Below are positions 50,190 through 63,424 of a DNA stretch of 64,000 nucleotides, piece by piece (the stretch's first letter is position 1; each line of letters opens with the position of its first letter). Where the stretch lies: positions 13,725,281 through 13,789,280 of the forward strand of contig CM057144.1 of assembly GCA_029964075.1 (NCBI GenBank). Reading direction: 5' to 3'. Both the position numbers and the translations under genes were made by a program. This DNA comes from Patiria pectinifera (taxonomy: Eukaryota; Echinodermata; Asteroidea; Valvatida; Asterinidae). Below the pieces are notes generated by a model. The model worked only from the letters and a program-made list of their open reading frames with translations. It was not told where the DNA came from and made no database searches.

Positions 50190-51227
50190 CATGTCCATGT
50201 TATTATTTCTGGGCTTGGTCATTCGTCTGATTTTTTTTTTTTAATGTGTGGAAAACTTATTTAATAAACTTCCCCCCACTTTTTTTTTTTTTTTTTTTTT
50301 TTAAAGTTGTATCCTTTTTAGTTTTGGGACCAAGAAATTGTTTCAAATCAACTTCTCCTCGGATCCGCTGATTTCCTCTTTTTTACTTCCCATGAGTAAC
50401 ATTAACATCGTAGCCAGAGAGTTTTGGGGTGTATTTCCGAGTGGCGGGGTATTCTACAATTACTCCTGCACTTGTCCAGTAATAGCCTAACATTTTGAAA
50501 ACAGAACCCTAGTCTCTCCTGCAGGATGTTAACTGTTTGCCATTAGCCTTGAAAGTGTATTTGGCTGAATGTGTCATTCCATACATGTACGGTAGGTCAC
50601 AGGGCATCTCTAGAGTGCCGGCTGTGTCATGTCATGGGGAAAAAATTTACATACAGTGTACATGTAATGGATGCACTCGTGGTATTTGAAAAAGCTAAAC
50701 AGTGATGGTTCGGTCTGAACCATTTTAAGTTAATGCCAAATTTCTCTTTTCTTGACATGCTTGAGAATGACAGCATGCATGCCAAACACTACAATTTCCT
50801 GATGCTTGATACCGGTACTATTATATTTACTCACAATCAAGTACATGTAGGCTAACTTCATAAGATTTGGCAGTTTCATTTTTGAATGTTTGCCAATGAT
50901 TAATTTGTTGCACTACACCAGGAATGAAATTGATTGGTAAACAGCATTGTACCTGTACGTGCAGCACTATGGCTGTAGCAGATCGGGTACCATACACATT
51001 TATTTTCACTATAATATTGTAGCGTACTTGTTCATGTACTCTGTAGTTCAAGGACAGATTTTATTAGAAAATAGGGAGAATTTTCAAGGGTTCCGGACAA
51101 CCAAGGCATAAACCAAACCAGAGGTACATGCAGTCATAGGAATTTTCTGCATTGTCTCTGCAAAGTTTCAGAGCTTCATGGATACTTTTAATGCGGTGTA
51201 CCGGTACAATGCACACTGTGGAATAAT

Positions 51228-51692
51228 ACAGGGTAGTCCAACAAAAAGTTTAAGCTTTTTTCAGACGCAGATTTCTCAAAATTGGGGAGACATGTTGAAA
51301 TTTTTTAAAGATATTCCTACACTACAAGATCTTGGTGGTATATGGTGAAACGGTATTGAAAATAAAGCCTAAATGAAGAAATGGTGGCCATGAAAAAATA
51401 GTCAGAAACCAGTTTGTCCACATGGAAGTCTTTGAGACATGGTCAAAACAATAGCACTGCCTGTTGACCAATATCTGTATGTGTGTGGACAATTTTTAAA
51501 ATTTATTTATTAATTTTTTTTTTACATCTGTAAACTGCCTCCATTTCTTAATTTATGCTTTGTTTACATAGGCCTACACCACCAAAATCTTGTAGTTTAG
51601 GAATATCTTAAACCAATTTTGAACATGTCTCCCCAATTTTGAGAAAATCTGCTTCTGAAAATGTACTTTTTTTTCGGACCACCCTGTACTGT
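51228..51692. repeat. Foldback element, TACAGGGTGGTCC family
   Basis: Left end TACAGGGTAGTCCAACAAAA, right end TTCGGACCACCCTGTACTG. The arms, over 100 bp long, share ATTGGGGAGACATGTT, GATATTCC and ACAAGATCTTGGTGG blocks in inverted order. Lies 180 bp upstream of the CASK start codon. Confidence 0.85.
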
Positions 51693-51869
51693 TTGCAGGG
51701 TAAGATGACTAAAAACAGTTCAGTTAAATTGCAACATGTAGTGTGGTGAACCTGTGCCGGAAAGTAAGCAGTTTCATCATTACTTTTAAATGTTCATTTT
51801 GATGTACCTTTCTGATAATTCTGTTCATTCCCAATGCACTAGACTAAAGCACACAGTAATACATTCAAG

Positions 51870-51928
51870 ATGACAGACGAGGACCTTCTGTTTGACGATG
51901 TCTATGAACTCTGTGAAATCATTGGAAA
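51870..51928 (+). CDS. CASK: CASK, first coding exon (gene continues beyond the window)
   Basis: ATG at 51870 opens 19 codons plus two bases, ending at a strong donor GTAAGT (51929). The peptide MTDEDLLFDDVYELCEIIGK aligns with the start of human CASK ([20 protein letters not shown]), including the same phase-2 exon end within the Gly of the kinase P-loop region. CASK is a MAGUK scaffold: an N-terminal CaM-kinase-like domain, then L27, PDZ, SH3 and guanylate-kinase domains. It links neurexin and syndecan to Mint1 and Veli at synapses and junctions. Only the first strand of the kinase lobe is encoded here. No second exon is found to 64000, so intron 1 exceeds 12 kb. The short length limits certainty, but the residue match and splice phase fit well. 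Confidence 0.87.
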
Positions 51929-52090
51929 GTAAGTACCAGAATGACTTCCTTTCCATTGCGGCTTTCGGTTTCGCTGTCTGGCTGTAAAAATCGGTTTATA
52001 ACTCTACACTTCCTCGATGAAGTTGTCATTACTTGTTTGTTTTTAATCCTTTGGGTAATGTTTGATTTTCAAGTGTTGTGAGTGTACATG

Positions 52091-52588
52091 TTTAAAGCTA
52101 CAGTCCATCATTTGCAGATATCCAAAAAGTAACTGACATAATTATTGTTGAAAAGCATACTCGGTCTAAAGATAATAATGGGACTAAACTCCCTGTGAAA
52201 TTATTCTTTCTGGCAAGCTGTCATCTTGAAGAAAACAATGAAGTTGGAAATTTCTGTTATTTGTTAGTTTTTAATTCGGCGAGGCGCGCGCAACAGTTGA
52301 CCCAATGCACACGCGCACATGGTTGCTATAATTCATCTGTTCAGTTTGCGACATCGTGTAGCTACCATCGGCTCCTAATATGCCTGAAAGTATTGAATTG
52401 TGGTTCCCAAGGCACTTTTCTGTGGTTAGATTCCTTTCAGTTTTGTCACTGTATTTGTACACTTGACACTGCACTTGGACAAGCTTTAGTTTCATCGGTG
52501 TACAAGGATGTTATCAATATGAATATCTCGTCTGCAAATACCGTACTCCTCAGTATATGTAGGGCACAGTGCACTTTGGACCTTTAAT
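52091..52588. repeat. Inverted-repeat (MITE-like) element, copy 2
   Basis: Begins TTTAAAGCTACAGTCCATCA and ends TTTGGACCTTTAAT. The inside (AAACTCCCTGTGAAATTATT, GGCGAGGCGCGCGCAA) is the complement of the inside of 7069-7628. Right end more decayed. In CASK intron 1. Confidence 0.8.
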
Positions 52589-53216
52589 ATTCCCTTCAAA
52601 GCATTCAGAAAAATGATTGTCCTGGAGCCATCCAGATACCTGTATGGACACGAGTCAGAAATTTACGTCTGTCCATATTTTCCAGAAAAATAAATGTTTT
52701 ACCCATTGATTATTAGATTAAATTAGATTTTTTTTTGTTTTTGTAAATTCATTTTTGATGATGTGGTGACATTGTACTGCATCTTGTGATGTGGCATGTG
52801 GCAAATGTCGCATTCAGGATGTGTTATACATGACTAATATGCGACCATGGATGTTTGCCGAAAAGAATTTCCCCATAGCAGGGAAGTGTCTCTTAATTGG
52901 ATCATAGAGCAAACCTGAAATTGTTACATTTTGCTGGTCTCTGAAGGACCAACCTATAATCCTCCTTGTGCCTGACTCACTGATGGACTATCTGACTATC
53001 TGACTGACTGACTCACAGACTGAGTGGCTCACTGTCATGTGTGGATTAGGCTCACATAAGCCTCACCTTGGCCCACAAATTTGACTGGGATAACTACCCA
53101 GAGCCCTTTAGACTGCGTCTTTTTTCGTATTCACAGTGGATATTACGATGAACTTCTTAATTAATTTACACATGTAAGCTGCTGTTTACCTTACAGGAGC
53201 GTTTACTGGCAATTTA

Positions 53217-53480
53217 AGGCTGAGTAAAACAATTAAGTACCTGTAGTTTTTTGTCCAACCTTTTTAAAAAATGAAGGAGGCGGGTGTTTTCTTCCCCCCG
53301 AATTTTCCCAGATGGCGGATTGATTCTTCAATTTTCTCAACTATTTTGCTGATACACTGTTGTGTCCAAAGGAGTGGTTACCCTTTCACATAACTACAGT
53401 TTTGTTGGATACAAATAAAAAAACAATATTGGCCATAGACCAGTACGCGCAACATATATTGCAAATGTATGAAATAAAAC
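53217..53480. repeat. Dispersed repeat, same family as 24000-24170
   Basis: Shared order with 24000-24170: AAGGCnGAGTAAAA, GAAGGAGG, C-run, ATGGCGGATTGATTCTTCAA, TTTTCTCAAC, TTTTGCTGATAC, and ACTACAGTTTTGTTGGA. A reversed copy is at about 36990-37180. Confidence 0.65.
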
Positions 53481-54304
53481 CAAAATTAAAAGAGGGGGCG
53501 GCTGGGGAAAAGAGGCAGGTTTTTTTTGGGATGAGAGACTAGTTTCTTTTTTGATTCGGGGTAAGTTTATCCTGAATTTCAGTCAAATGCTTGTGGTATC
53601 GGTACTTGCACAATGTATGTCAGTACATGTACGTATCGTACATGTTTATGTATGTTTTACATTGTGCCATGGACAGAAATACTCAGTAGCTCAGGTTGAA
53701 GAAGTCATGGTTGTTCATAGAGTATTTAGACACAACGTGACACGTAGTGTGTCAGGCTTTCATTTTTTTTTGATAGGATCATCACATGTACATTATGCTG
53801 GGAAACATCTCCCTGCACACTCATAGCAGATGGGTACAGCTCTGCGATTTCTATCTCACACTGCAAGAGATGAAAGATAACGATAATCATCTAAGCATAT
53901 TGCTTATCCGGTACCCATGCATCATTGCAATGGTGCTGCCGTATGTAAAAGAATGTGTCGTTTACATGTCCATGTATACATGTGAACCCTCCATTCTCAC
54001 TCATTCACAACTGTTTGCATTTTATGTTTATATTTGACAACAAATTAACATTATAAATTCAGTAACTCATCCTCAAGGCAATAATTATATTACAGTGTCA
54101 AAAATCAAACAAACAAACAAACACCCCCAACGCAACAACAAACAACAAGGAAACAAAGTAAATAGCCCCCCAAAAAAGATTTATGCAAACCTGACTGGTG
54201 GAACATTTGAGCCTCTTCAACATCTGAACAGCCTCTTATCCACTCCACTGACTCCAGTTGTTTTCTTTGTTCAACCAAATATTGAAACTTCAACCCACCT
54301 GCAC

Positions 54305-54388
54305 TTGTATAACATTGTATCACATTGTATTACATTGTATCACATTGTATCACATTGTATTACATTGTATCACATTGTATCACATTGT
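54305..54388. repeat. 10-bp tandem repeat
   Basis: About eight units of CACATTGTAT or TACATTGTAT. The open frame across it (Y-H-I-V-S-H) is a by-product of the repeat. Confidence 0.9.
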
Positions 54389-55479
54389 GTATGTAGTAGT
54401 ACCTGGTGTGCTGGGGAAGTTTTGAGTGATGCAGGGAGTATCACATGAAGTTGGGGCAAGTGATCCTCATACACTCTTTGAGGCCCCCTTCAATGGAGAA
54501 ACCATTGTGCATGCTATTGTACAAAGCAACTACCCCACGAGGGATGATCTGATCAGTAGCTTCCACAATGCTTTCACCATTGAAGGGGGCCTTCGTGATA
54601 GGATTGACAGCGTGCCCAAATTGGTTGATACAGAATAGTCTACTGGGTTTATCAAAAAACTTTTTAGTTTTTACCACAATTTTTTTTTTACCACCAGCTA
54701 TGAAGTACACATGTATGTATATACAGCACTTTCTTAGACCATCCCTTGAGACATTGTTGACTCTATTAAAAAGTGGTTTTTGAAATGGAACCCCAGAACC
54801 CAAGGGGCCTGGGGTGACCTCAGGGTGACCTGCCGTCAACAATGGAATGCACACACCTCTCTAATCCTCTAAGAAAGAAAAAGTAACCCAGTTTGGTGTT
54901 GTGATTTCAGCATTCACGTTTTTGTTCAGTGTGCAAAGTGCTTTGTGCTGGTTTAATCCCTACAGTCTGTGGTAAAAAGTTGTGGGAATGGTGTACATGT
55001 ACTTTTGGTGGTGGAAAGGAGTTGAAAGTGTGTTAGCTTTGCAGTAATACGTTATACTGCAGCATGTACACACACAAAAAACACTATGTATGCACATACA
55101 CTGTACATGTACATACCGGTATGTATGGTTTCTATGCCTAATTTATTTTAACAGTTTTACAAAATGTACATTGTAACTCTGAGTATACACATGTAAGGCC
55201 AAACATGCCAAACAAAATAATACTTCTGCTTCTGTTTACTCTACCACACCTACCCTATTTTGAGAGCCCCTACCCTTCTTTTTTTGAGGGGAAAAATGAG
55301 GAGAAACCTTGAAAATCATCAATTACAATGTACCACCTTTTTACCCTTGACTACACTCAGACACCTCCATATGATCGTACACAAACAAAATTGCCAAAAA
55401 ATAAATAAATAATAATTTCCCTACCTACATTGTTCATGTACCTACCCTATATATTCAAATGTCATGTAATCGGAAGCAG

Positions 55480-57770
55480 AACTACCCTTTTTTTTGCTAA
55501 TGTACATGTATACTGTACATATACATGTACATTTTGTACATGATGTGCCCGGTATGTACACGTATGTGCCTGCACATTGTACATGTGCACAGTTCACATG
55601 TATTAAATTCACATGTATTTAATTGCTACTCCGCATGAATTATCCAGTGATTCGTGTGTACCCATGTACATGTACCGGTACAAGGCAGAAAAGTATACGA
55701 TGTATATGTAAACATTCATGTAATTGCAATGATGACAACTAATATGTACGAACTACATGTACATCACTAAAATGTAATGCATAATGTACACGTGTCATCT
55801 TTTTGGAGGTACATGTACAGTGTACGATATACAAGACCATATACACATTTATGTAGGACGCACACGAGTGTATTTTACAGTGCACTTACAGTTGGTGTAA
55901 CTACATGTAGTTGGTAAAAAAAAATTTGGGACCTCAATTTTGCAGATACAAATTCCAATACATATAATGCCTGATGGATTATAATGAGAAAAAAAAGACT
56001 GATTGAATATGACACAATATGATTGGTCTGTATTTGTGGCGCCTCTGCACAGACAGTTCAGTTTTATTCACGGCTGATTGCAAGCAGAAAGCGCATTCAC
56101 TCTGTGAAATATTAAACAAGATGGTATTAATATTGCAAAACTGTCCAAGCATTTGATTTGTAGCTGGTCTGCTAGCAAAACACATAATGCAAGGCCACCT
56201 AATAAAAAGAACTTGTTTGTTGTCCGTAGCCACTACTCAAATAACAATGTAGTCAGATTTATTTACCTCCCCCCCAAAAAAATATAAACAAATGCTGCAG
56301 TTGTTATGTTTGACTATGTGTGTGTGCACATACATTGTATACTGGAATTTGTATCCTTGTGGAGTCATTTCTTTGTTCTCGTGTACTAAAATTTTAGAGT
56401 TTGAAAGTGTAGTTTCAAAATGCTCCTATTTTAACCAGAATTAATTTCCTGGGCTGAAATTTGGACATAATATCCCTCACATAAAATACTTCAATTTGCG
56501 ACTGATCAACACACCTTGAAAATTCATAGTTTTTGAGTAAAATCCATATATCTATTTCATGATCCTTTAGACGTATTCACCTATAGAAATATTGCACTGT
56601 GGAGACACACCGGTTTATTTATATTATATTTATGCACATGTCTCCACAGGGTACCGTGTATCAGATCATTGTATACATGTATGTCCTATTTTATAATTTG
56701 TTTATTATATTTCATATAAAAAAAAATGAAAAATTTTCATGGATGTTACAGTAGTTTGTTCTGATCTTGCATATTTCCATAATTAATTTCATCGCTGTTT
56801 CTAATCCCGTTTGGCTAATAGTAATAAAGCCGACATTATATGGAACTTTTTTTTTTTGGCAGCGAATTCATTGACATTTCCCCAGTAATGGGATTACACA
56901 TCCAAGTCTTTGGCTCTCCGCATCCCCATGTGGAATGTAACGACGGCCTGGTAATGCTATCAGAAGGGACTAAAAATACACGGGTTTATCCACGGCTTAC
57001 GCACTTCGTCCAGAACGGGACAGTCAGCCAGATGATGGAAGGGGATGATAGATGCGCATAATGTTATGATAAACCAACTGAGCAAGTAGGCGCAAAGTAT
57101 TTAAATGCCTTGCACACTAAACCAGCATTCTCTAAAAGTTTAAAGATGGACTGTCCGTGGTTTTTTGTTTGTGTGCAATTTAAACCCACAATTTATGTTT
57201 TTTTGTCTTGTTTCAGAGGATTCTTTACTTGCACACACCCAAACTAGGGGGAGGAGGGGGAGGGAGGGGGTCTTGAACTATACAAGTTGAACATTTGTTT
57301 AGATGTTTTTTTTTCTATTTGTTTGCAATTTCAACCCGGGAAAAAAAGAATATGGGAAGGCACAAGAAACTTGTTTATTAATTTACTCTGCCTTATATTA
57401 CACTTGTAATTAATTTTGTTGTAATGAATTTACACAGGGCTTACAGGTATAATTACTTTGCAAACTCTGGAAGGTGATCAGCTACATGTACACGGACATG
57501 AGTGACTGATAATGACTCATGTACGTGTATGGTACGTGTGCTATTACATGTACACACGTGCGTACGTGATGCCCTTGTACACGTATATCGTGTATGTACA
57601 TGTACATTATTACCGGTACTTTTTGTTCAGTGATTGTTTACATACAAGATCTGACTCTGAACTGCATGGATGTGAATGTACATGTACATGTACATGTACA
57701 TGTACCGGTACATGTACTGACTGTACATGTTCTGGTATGTGTGTGTGTATGGGTTTTGCAACTTTCATGA
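55480..57770. repeat. Region dense in TACATGTA palindromes
   Basis: Clusters of TGTACATGTA, ACGTGTA and TACCGGTA, most dense at 55500-55830 and 57480-57740, where ACATGT and ACATGTAC run in tandem. The same octamer is scattered throughout the window, but is most frequent here. In CASK intron 1. Confidence 0.65.
56863..57061 (+). other. Isolated exon-like open frame, unknown
   Basis: A long polypyrimidine tract and acceptor (TTTTTTTTTTGGCAG) are followed by 65 codons in balanced-GC sequence inside an AT-rich intron: ISPVMGLHIQVFGSPHPHVE, then NDGLVMLSEGTKNTRVYPRL, ending at a TAA. I do not recognise the peptide. It does not resemble CASK. It could be a terminal exon of another transcript or a fragment of a repeat or processed copy. 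Confidence 0.3.
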
Positions 57771-59719
57771 ACGTCAAGTACATTTGAATCTAATAAGGAA
57801 AAGCCTCACTTATTTTGCAAATCAAAAGTTCTTTTTTTCTATCGGCCTAATTATAAACTTTCATGTATTTTGAAAGTATGCCAACAAAATATGTCTACAT
57901 ACATCATAATGTACCGAATGAGTGTTTTTGTGTGATTGTACGCTGTTATTGATTAATTTGTTCATGGTTGTAGGTCTTTAACTTTTTTTTCATATGGTGT
58001 TTTTTTTAGGCTCTGGTCATTGTTTTGAACAGCCATGAATGCAGAATTTCATGAGTTTTTGTAATTGTGATGAATTATAAATGAATTAAATTGAATGGAG
58101 TTGTCACAATATGTAGCTATACACTTGCAGTAAAAAGAGTTCAAAATGCCTTTTTTGGGGGGCAAGAACGAGTCTCCAATTACGGCGAGCATCTTAAAAT
58201 AACATTGTGTTTCCGTGGCAATGCTAAGTTCACTGACTCCTGAACTGTGGAGATCATGTGGTTGATATAATTGCTCAAGCAATATTTTCACACTTGGAAT
58301 ACCGCCTTGGAATATTTGTCCTGCTGGCGTTGCATTCATGCATTCTTTCCTGTAGATAAAATTGCTTTGAGATATTTACAATATCAGCAGTCATGGCAGT
58401 GCGCGTGCAGGGGAATGCCTTTCCCATCTCAAAAGCAATATTTTTACATCAGCGGACCAAGCCATGTGTGTGTGTTTTTGAGCATTCAAGATGCCTCACG
58501 AGATTTGACTGATAAAGTCTTGGCGATGCTAAAAACTACCCTTGCTTGTAATTTGAAACCATTTTTGGCATTTGCTTTTGAAAACGTATCCCAACATTGA
58601 CTTTTTGCATTAGACATGTTAGATGTCAAAAAATACTGGTTGTGTGCGTGCACATGTACATTGTACATGATTATTCATGTACATGCTATATGTACAAATG
58701 TACACGATACACATCCTTACATGACATGGTGAAATATCAATAGCATTCTGTTTATGATTCCCCACGTACATTTGGCTTAAGTTTATAAAATTATTTAACA
58801 AAGTCTGATATCAGTGCATACACATTGCACCCGTACACGTTTGTAATGACCTTTACCTGTTTTTATTCGTACTTAAAAAAATATTTTAATATCTGAAGTT
58901 GCTACTAGACAAATATGTTAAGTCATGTGATACATGTATTTTGCTCACGTTTTTGTACCCTTGCCCTAAACACCTGCGAGCGAATTACTAGTACAATGGG
59001 ACGTCGGTCTGTGCAACAGAGGTCTCCCAGAGAACCTGCTTGGACCATTGTCGCCGTTGTGAAATCAACGGTCAATGAACTGGCAACTTGTCTGCAATGT
59101 ACAATGTAATTCACGTACAAATGAACATCCTATGAAGCCTATGGGCGGCTGCAGCCTGCAATGACTGTAAAATACCCCAAAGCAAATGCTACCTTATTCA
59201 GGTTTCACCGATTTGAATACAATCACTCTCCATACTTGTTTGTTTATTTCTTCCCCCACAGTAATTGCCTCATCTTTCAGTATTGTTTCCAAACCACTGA
59301 AGTGTGATCCTGTAATCTGAACACACAATGTGCAGGCCCTTCCTTTTTGATTGTGACAGTTGTTGATTCTGTTCCTTGCTCTGCTATGATTTAGCATTGC
59401 ATAATTAGTAACATAGTGACTGCAGGTGTTGCTGTTTGATGGGATAATTATGCTTTTAGCAATCACCTGCCAAGGTCTTTCACACACATGTGCAATGGCT
59501 TTAGAATCCATGTAGATTGTCGTTATCTGCATCTTGTGTTTGGCATTGATGAAAGGCCAGTTTTATATGTACTTTCATGTGTACACACTGTCTGACTGTG
59601 CATTCAATACCAGAGTGAACCTGGCCGCGTATTCGGCCAGATACCACAGCCGCGTATTCAGCCGTGTATTCAGCCGCGTATTCATTAAGTACGGAGGCCA
59701 ATAAACAACATATTGATGT
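57771..59719. other. CASK intron 1, no feature recognised
   Basis: AT-rich, with scattered TGTACATG motifs near 58650-58700. No exon or element with clear ends. Confidence 0.5.
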
Positions 59720-62195
59720 TATAAATTTTTATATATTTAATGCGGATTTCATCGAGGAGTGTACCGAAAATGAAGGACGTCAGTATTATGCTTGATGATC
59801 AGATATTTAGGACTAGAGGCTTCCTATAAAATGTTTTGGTTTCAGATCTAGGGCAGCTATGAATCACGTGATACTCGTCCTCAGAAAAATCATACCAAAA
59901 TAGCATTTTGCGTTTGTGCAACAACATTAAACTTAAGTTAAATTTCGAGACAAAGTGTACCAAACAGTGAAGAAGAAAAAGTCAAATCGCCGATATCATC
60001 TTAAAGAGTGGTGTCGCGCCTACACTTTATTTTGGTTTCAGGTGTTTGGGATGTGTCCGTCACGTGACAGTGGCATAACATAATGGGCTTTCACCGCCAA
60101 ATTTACTTTTTTCTATGTCGATTTCAGGAAGAAGTGTACCAAAAATGCAACATGTCCGAATTATGTTGGATGATCAGTTATTGAGGACTAGATGCTTCCT
60201 ATAAATTATTTTGGTTTCAGATCTAGGGCAGCTATGAATCACGTGATACTCGTCCCCAGAAAAATCGTACCAAAATAGCATTTTGCGGTTGTACAACATT
60301 AAACTTATAAAGTTAAATTTCGAGACAAAGTGTACCAAACAGTGAAGAAGAAAAAGTCAAATCGCCGACGTCATCTTTAAGAGTGGTGTTCTGCCTACAC
60401 TTTATTTTGGTTTCAGGTGTTTGGGATGTATCTGTCACGTGACAGTGGCATAACATAATGGGCTTTCACCGCTAAATTTACTTTTTTTTATATATATATT
60501 TAATGCGGATTTCAGGAAGAAGTGTACCGAAAATGCAACATGTCCGAATTATGTTTGATGGTCAGTTATTGAGGACTAGAGGCTTCCTATAAATTATTTT
60601 GGTTTCAGATCTAGGGCAGCTATGAATCACGTGATACTCGTCCCCAGAAAAATCGTACCAAAATAGCATTTTGCGGTTGTACAACAACATTAAACTTAAG
60701 TTAAACTTCGAGACAAAGTGTACCAAACAGTGAAGGAGAAAAAGTCAAATCGCTGATGACATCTGATAGAGTGGTGTCCCGCCTACACTCTATTTTGGTT
60801 TCAGGTGTGTGGGTCGTGTCTGTCACGTGACAATGGCATATTACAAAATGGGCTTTCACCGTCAAAGTTACATTTATTTTATATTTTAGTTCGGATTTCA
60901 GGAAAAAGTGTACCGAAAATGCAACATGACCGAATTATGTTTGATGGTCAGTTATTGAGGACTAGAAGCCTCATATAAATTATTTTGGTTTCAGATCTAG
61001 GGCAGCTATGAGTCACGTGATACTCGGCCTGAGAAAAGTCGTACTAAAATAGCATTTTGCGGTAACGTTGTACATTTAACGTAAAGTTAAACTTCGAGAT
61101 AAAGTGTACCGAACAGTGTAGGAGCAAAAGACAAATCGCCGATGACATCTTTAAGATTGGTGGCCCACCTACACTCTATTTTGGTTTCAGGTGTGTGGGC
61201 TGTTCTTGTCACGTGACAATGGCATAACAAAATGCGCATTTACCGCCAAAATAACTTTATTTTATATATTTACTGTGGATTTCAGGAAAAAGTGTACCGA
61301 AAATGCAACATGTCTGAATTGTGCTTGATGGTCAGTTATTGAGGAATAGAGGCTTCCAATAAATTATTTTGGTTTCAGATCTAGGGCAGCTATGAGTCAC
61401 GTGATACTAGGGCCGAGAAAAGTCGTACTAAAATAGCATTTTGCGGTTTTAAACATTATACCTAAATTTGAGATAAAGTGTACCGAACAGTGTAGGAGAA
61501 AAAGACAAATCGCCGATGACATCTTATAGATTGGTGGCCCACCTACACTCTATTTTGGTTTCAGGTGTGTGGGGTGTATCTGTCACGTGACAATGGCATA
61601 ACAAAATGCGCCTTTACCGCCAAAATAACTTTATTTTATATATTTAATGCGGATTTCAGGAAAAAGTGTACCGAAAATGCAACATGTCCGAATTGTGCTT
61701 GATGGTCAGTTATTGAGGACTAGAGGCTTCCAATAAATTATTTTGGTTTCAGATATAGGGCAACTATGAATCACGTGGTACTCGTCCTGAGAAAAATTGT
61801 ACTAAAAATAGCATTTTGCTGTTTTACTGTTCAAAGTGTACCAAACAGTGTATGAGAAGCATTCAAATTGCCGATGGCAACTTAAAGAGTAAGGGCCCGC
61901 CTGCACGCTATTTTGGTTTCAGCTGATATTATGAGGTACATCTGTCACGTGATCCATGGTATTACAAATGGGCTTTCACCGCCAAATTTACTTTTTCAAT
62001 ATATATTTAAAGAGGATTTCATCAAAAAGTGTATCTAAATTCCATCACGTCATAATTAAGTTGAATGGTCAGTTTTTGACAATTAGAGGTTGCCTACAAA
62101 TTATTTTGGTTTCAGATCTAGGGCAGCGTCTAATCACGTGAAAGTCGTCCTGGGAAAATTTGTACTAAAACTTGCATTTTTCGGTTAAACAAGAA
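59720..62195 (+). repeat. Satellite array of ~380-bp dimeric units, direct arm
   Basis: Unit starts (GGATTTCAGGAA or similar) lie at about 59746, 60121, 60508, 60894, 61271, 61650 and 62013, periods 363-387 bp, giving roughly six and a half units. Each unit has two related halves. Both contain AAGTGTACCnAA, ATTTTGGTTTCAG and a CACGTG E-box (half A in GAATCACGTGATACTCG, half B in CTGTCACGTGACA). CACGTG occurs at 59865, 60061, 60240, 60436, 60628, 60834, 61014, 61210, 61398, 61584, 61772, 61946 and 62135. The last unit is the most diverged. Confidence 0.95.
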
Positions 62196-63424
62196 AACAC
62201 AGGCGATAAACAGCCTGCATCACTCATTATTTACACGTTCGGTCACAGATTGTGTTTATTGTAGATGTACATTTCTAAAACAATGGGCAGTTATACAAAA
62301 TTTTACTCAAGGTATAAAATAAATACTTCTTGCAAAAATTATGCGTTTAATTTTTCCGTGCGTTGGCACGTACTCACTCTCAGTAGCCCCTCCCGCCCTG
62401 CCAAAATAACCTTCATTAAGTAGCCTTTTGATTAATTGTATCCAAATAACTGCTGTAAAAATACAATTTTGGCTTTTAACATTTAGAACTCCTTAATCAT
62501 ACATTAAAAGCTGTTCCCATCTCAAAACAATTACATAAGGGTATGGTTACAATGGCACAAAAACAAGTAATTAAAAATATTCAACAGGAGCATATTATAT
62601 TAAAAATACCAAACAAATTAAATGAAAAGTAGTCGATTTCGCAAAACAAACTACTTTTTTGGGATCCCATTTTTTGTTTTGTTACTGCCATTAAAATGTT
62701 CTCCATGTCCATATACGATTAATTACAAATACAGTTCAAAACCTTTCTATATTTATCTTGTTATAACATGTAACTTCTATTGAATGTATTTAATGCAAAG
62801 ATAACACAGAAAAAAAACCTTATGAAACCAAAAAAGTATCATAATTCAGCAGGATGTTGTAAATACATTACAGCTGTGCACTGTCAAAACTCTAAGAGGG
62901 CCTTTGCTAAAAATGAAAACAATAAAATGTTTCACTATATCCCCTCTTGATTGTCACCATTAACACTGCACATTTATTTTATTCCTGCAGTTTTAACTGT
63001 GGGTTTTGTTCCATATTTTTGCACATTGCATTTCCACTTAATTTCTTATATCTCATGATTATTACTTGTACTTCATTACGTAATCTCAGTTATATAAATA
63101 AAAAAGGAAAACTTATGTTAAAAAAAAGATTCTCAGGTTAAATCGGTACGATTGCTTTTGTTATTCGCAGTTTAGGCCTATACTCTTTATCTCTGATTTG
63201 GTACCTGCACTTCAACGTCTCTGTCAGGCTCAAATTACTACAACTCACCGACTTCACTGTACTTTGTATTGATCTTAACTGTTACTGAAGTCACGGGATG
63301 TTTGCGAAGGGTGCATTAAAATCAATGAATACCTTTTTTAACTGAGGATCAACAATATCAGACCGTTTGAGAACCTGCATCATGAGGTACATTCGAAGGT
63401 CGCTGGCGGTACTTAAATCGTGAA
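62196..63424. other. AT-rich spacer between satellite arms
   Basis: Unique-looking AT-rich sequence separating the direct and inverted satellite arms. No gene seen. Confidence 0.5.

Noticed and set aside
54095-54448. Open frame of 117 codons across 54305-54388
   Set aside because: Much of it is created by the 10-bp tandem repeat; no splice or family evidence.
56589-56600. TATTGCAC (miR-92 seed-like)
   Set aside because: Only the seed matches; the rest of the mature sequence and a hairpin are missing.
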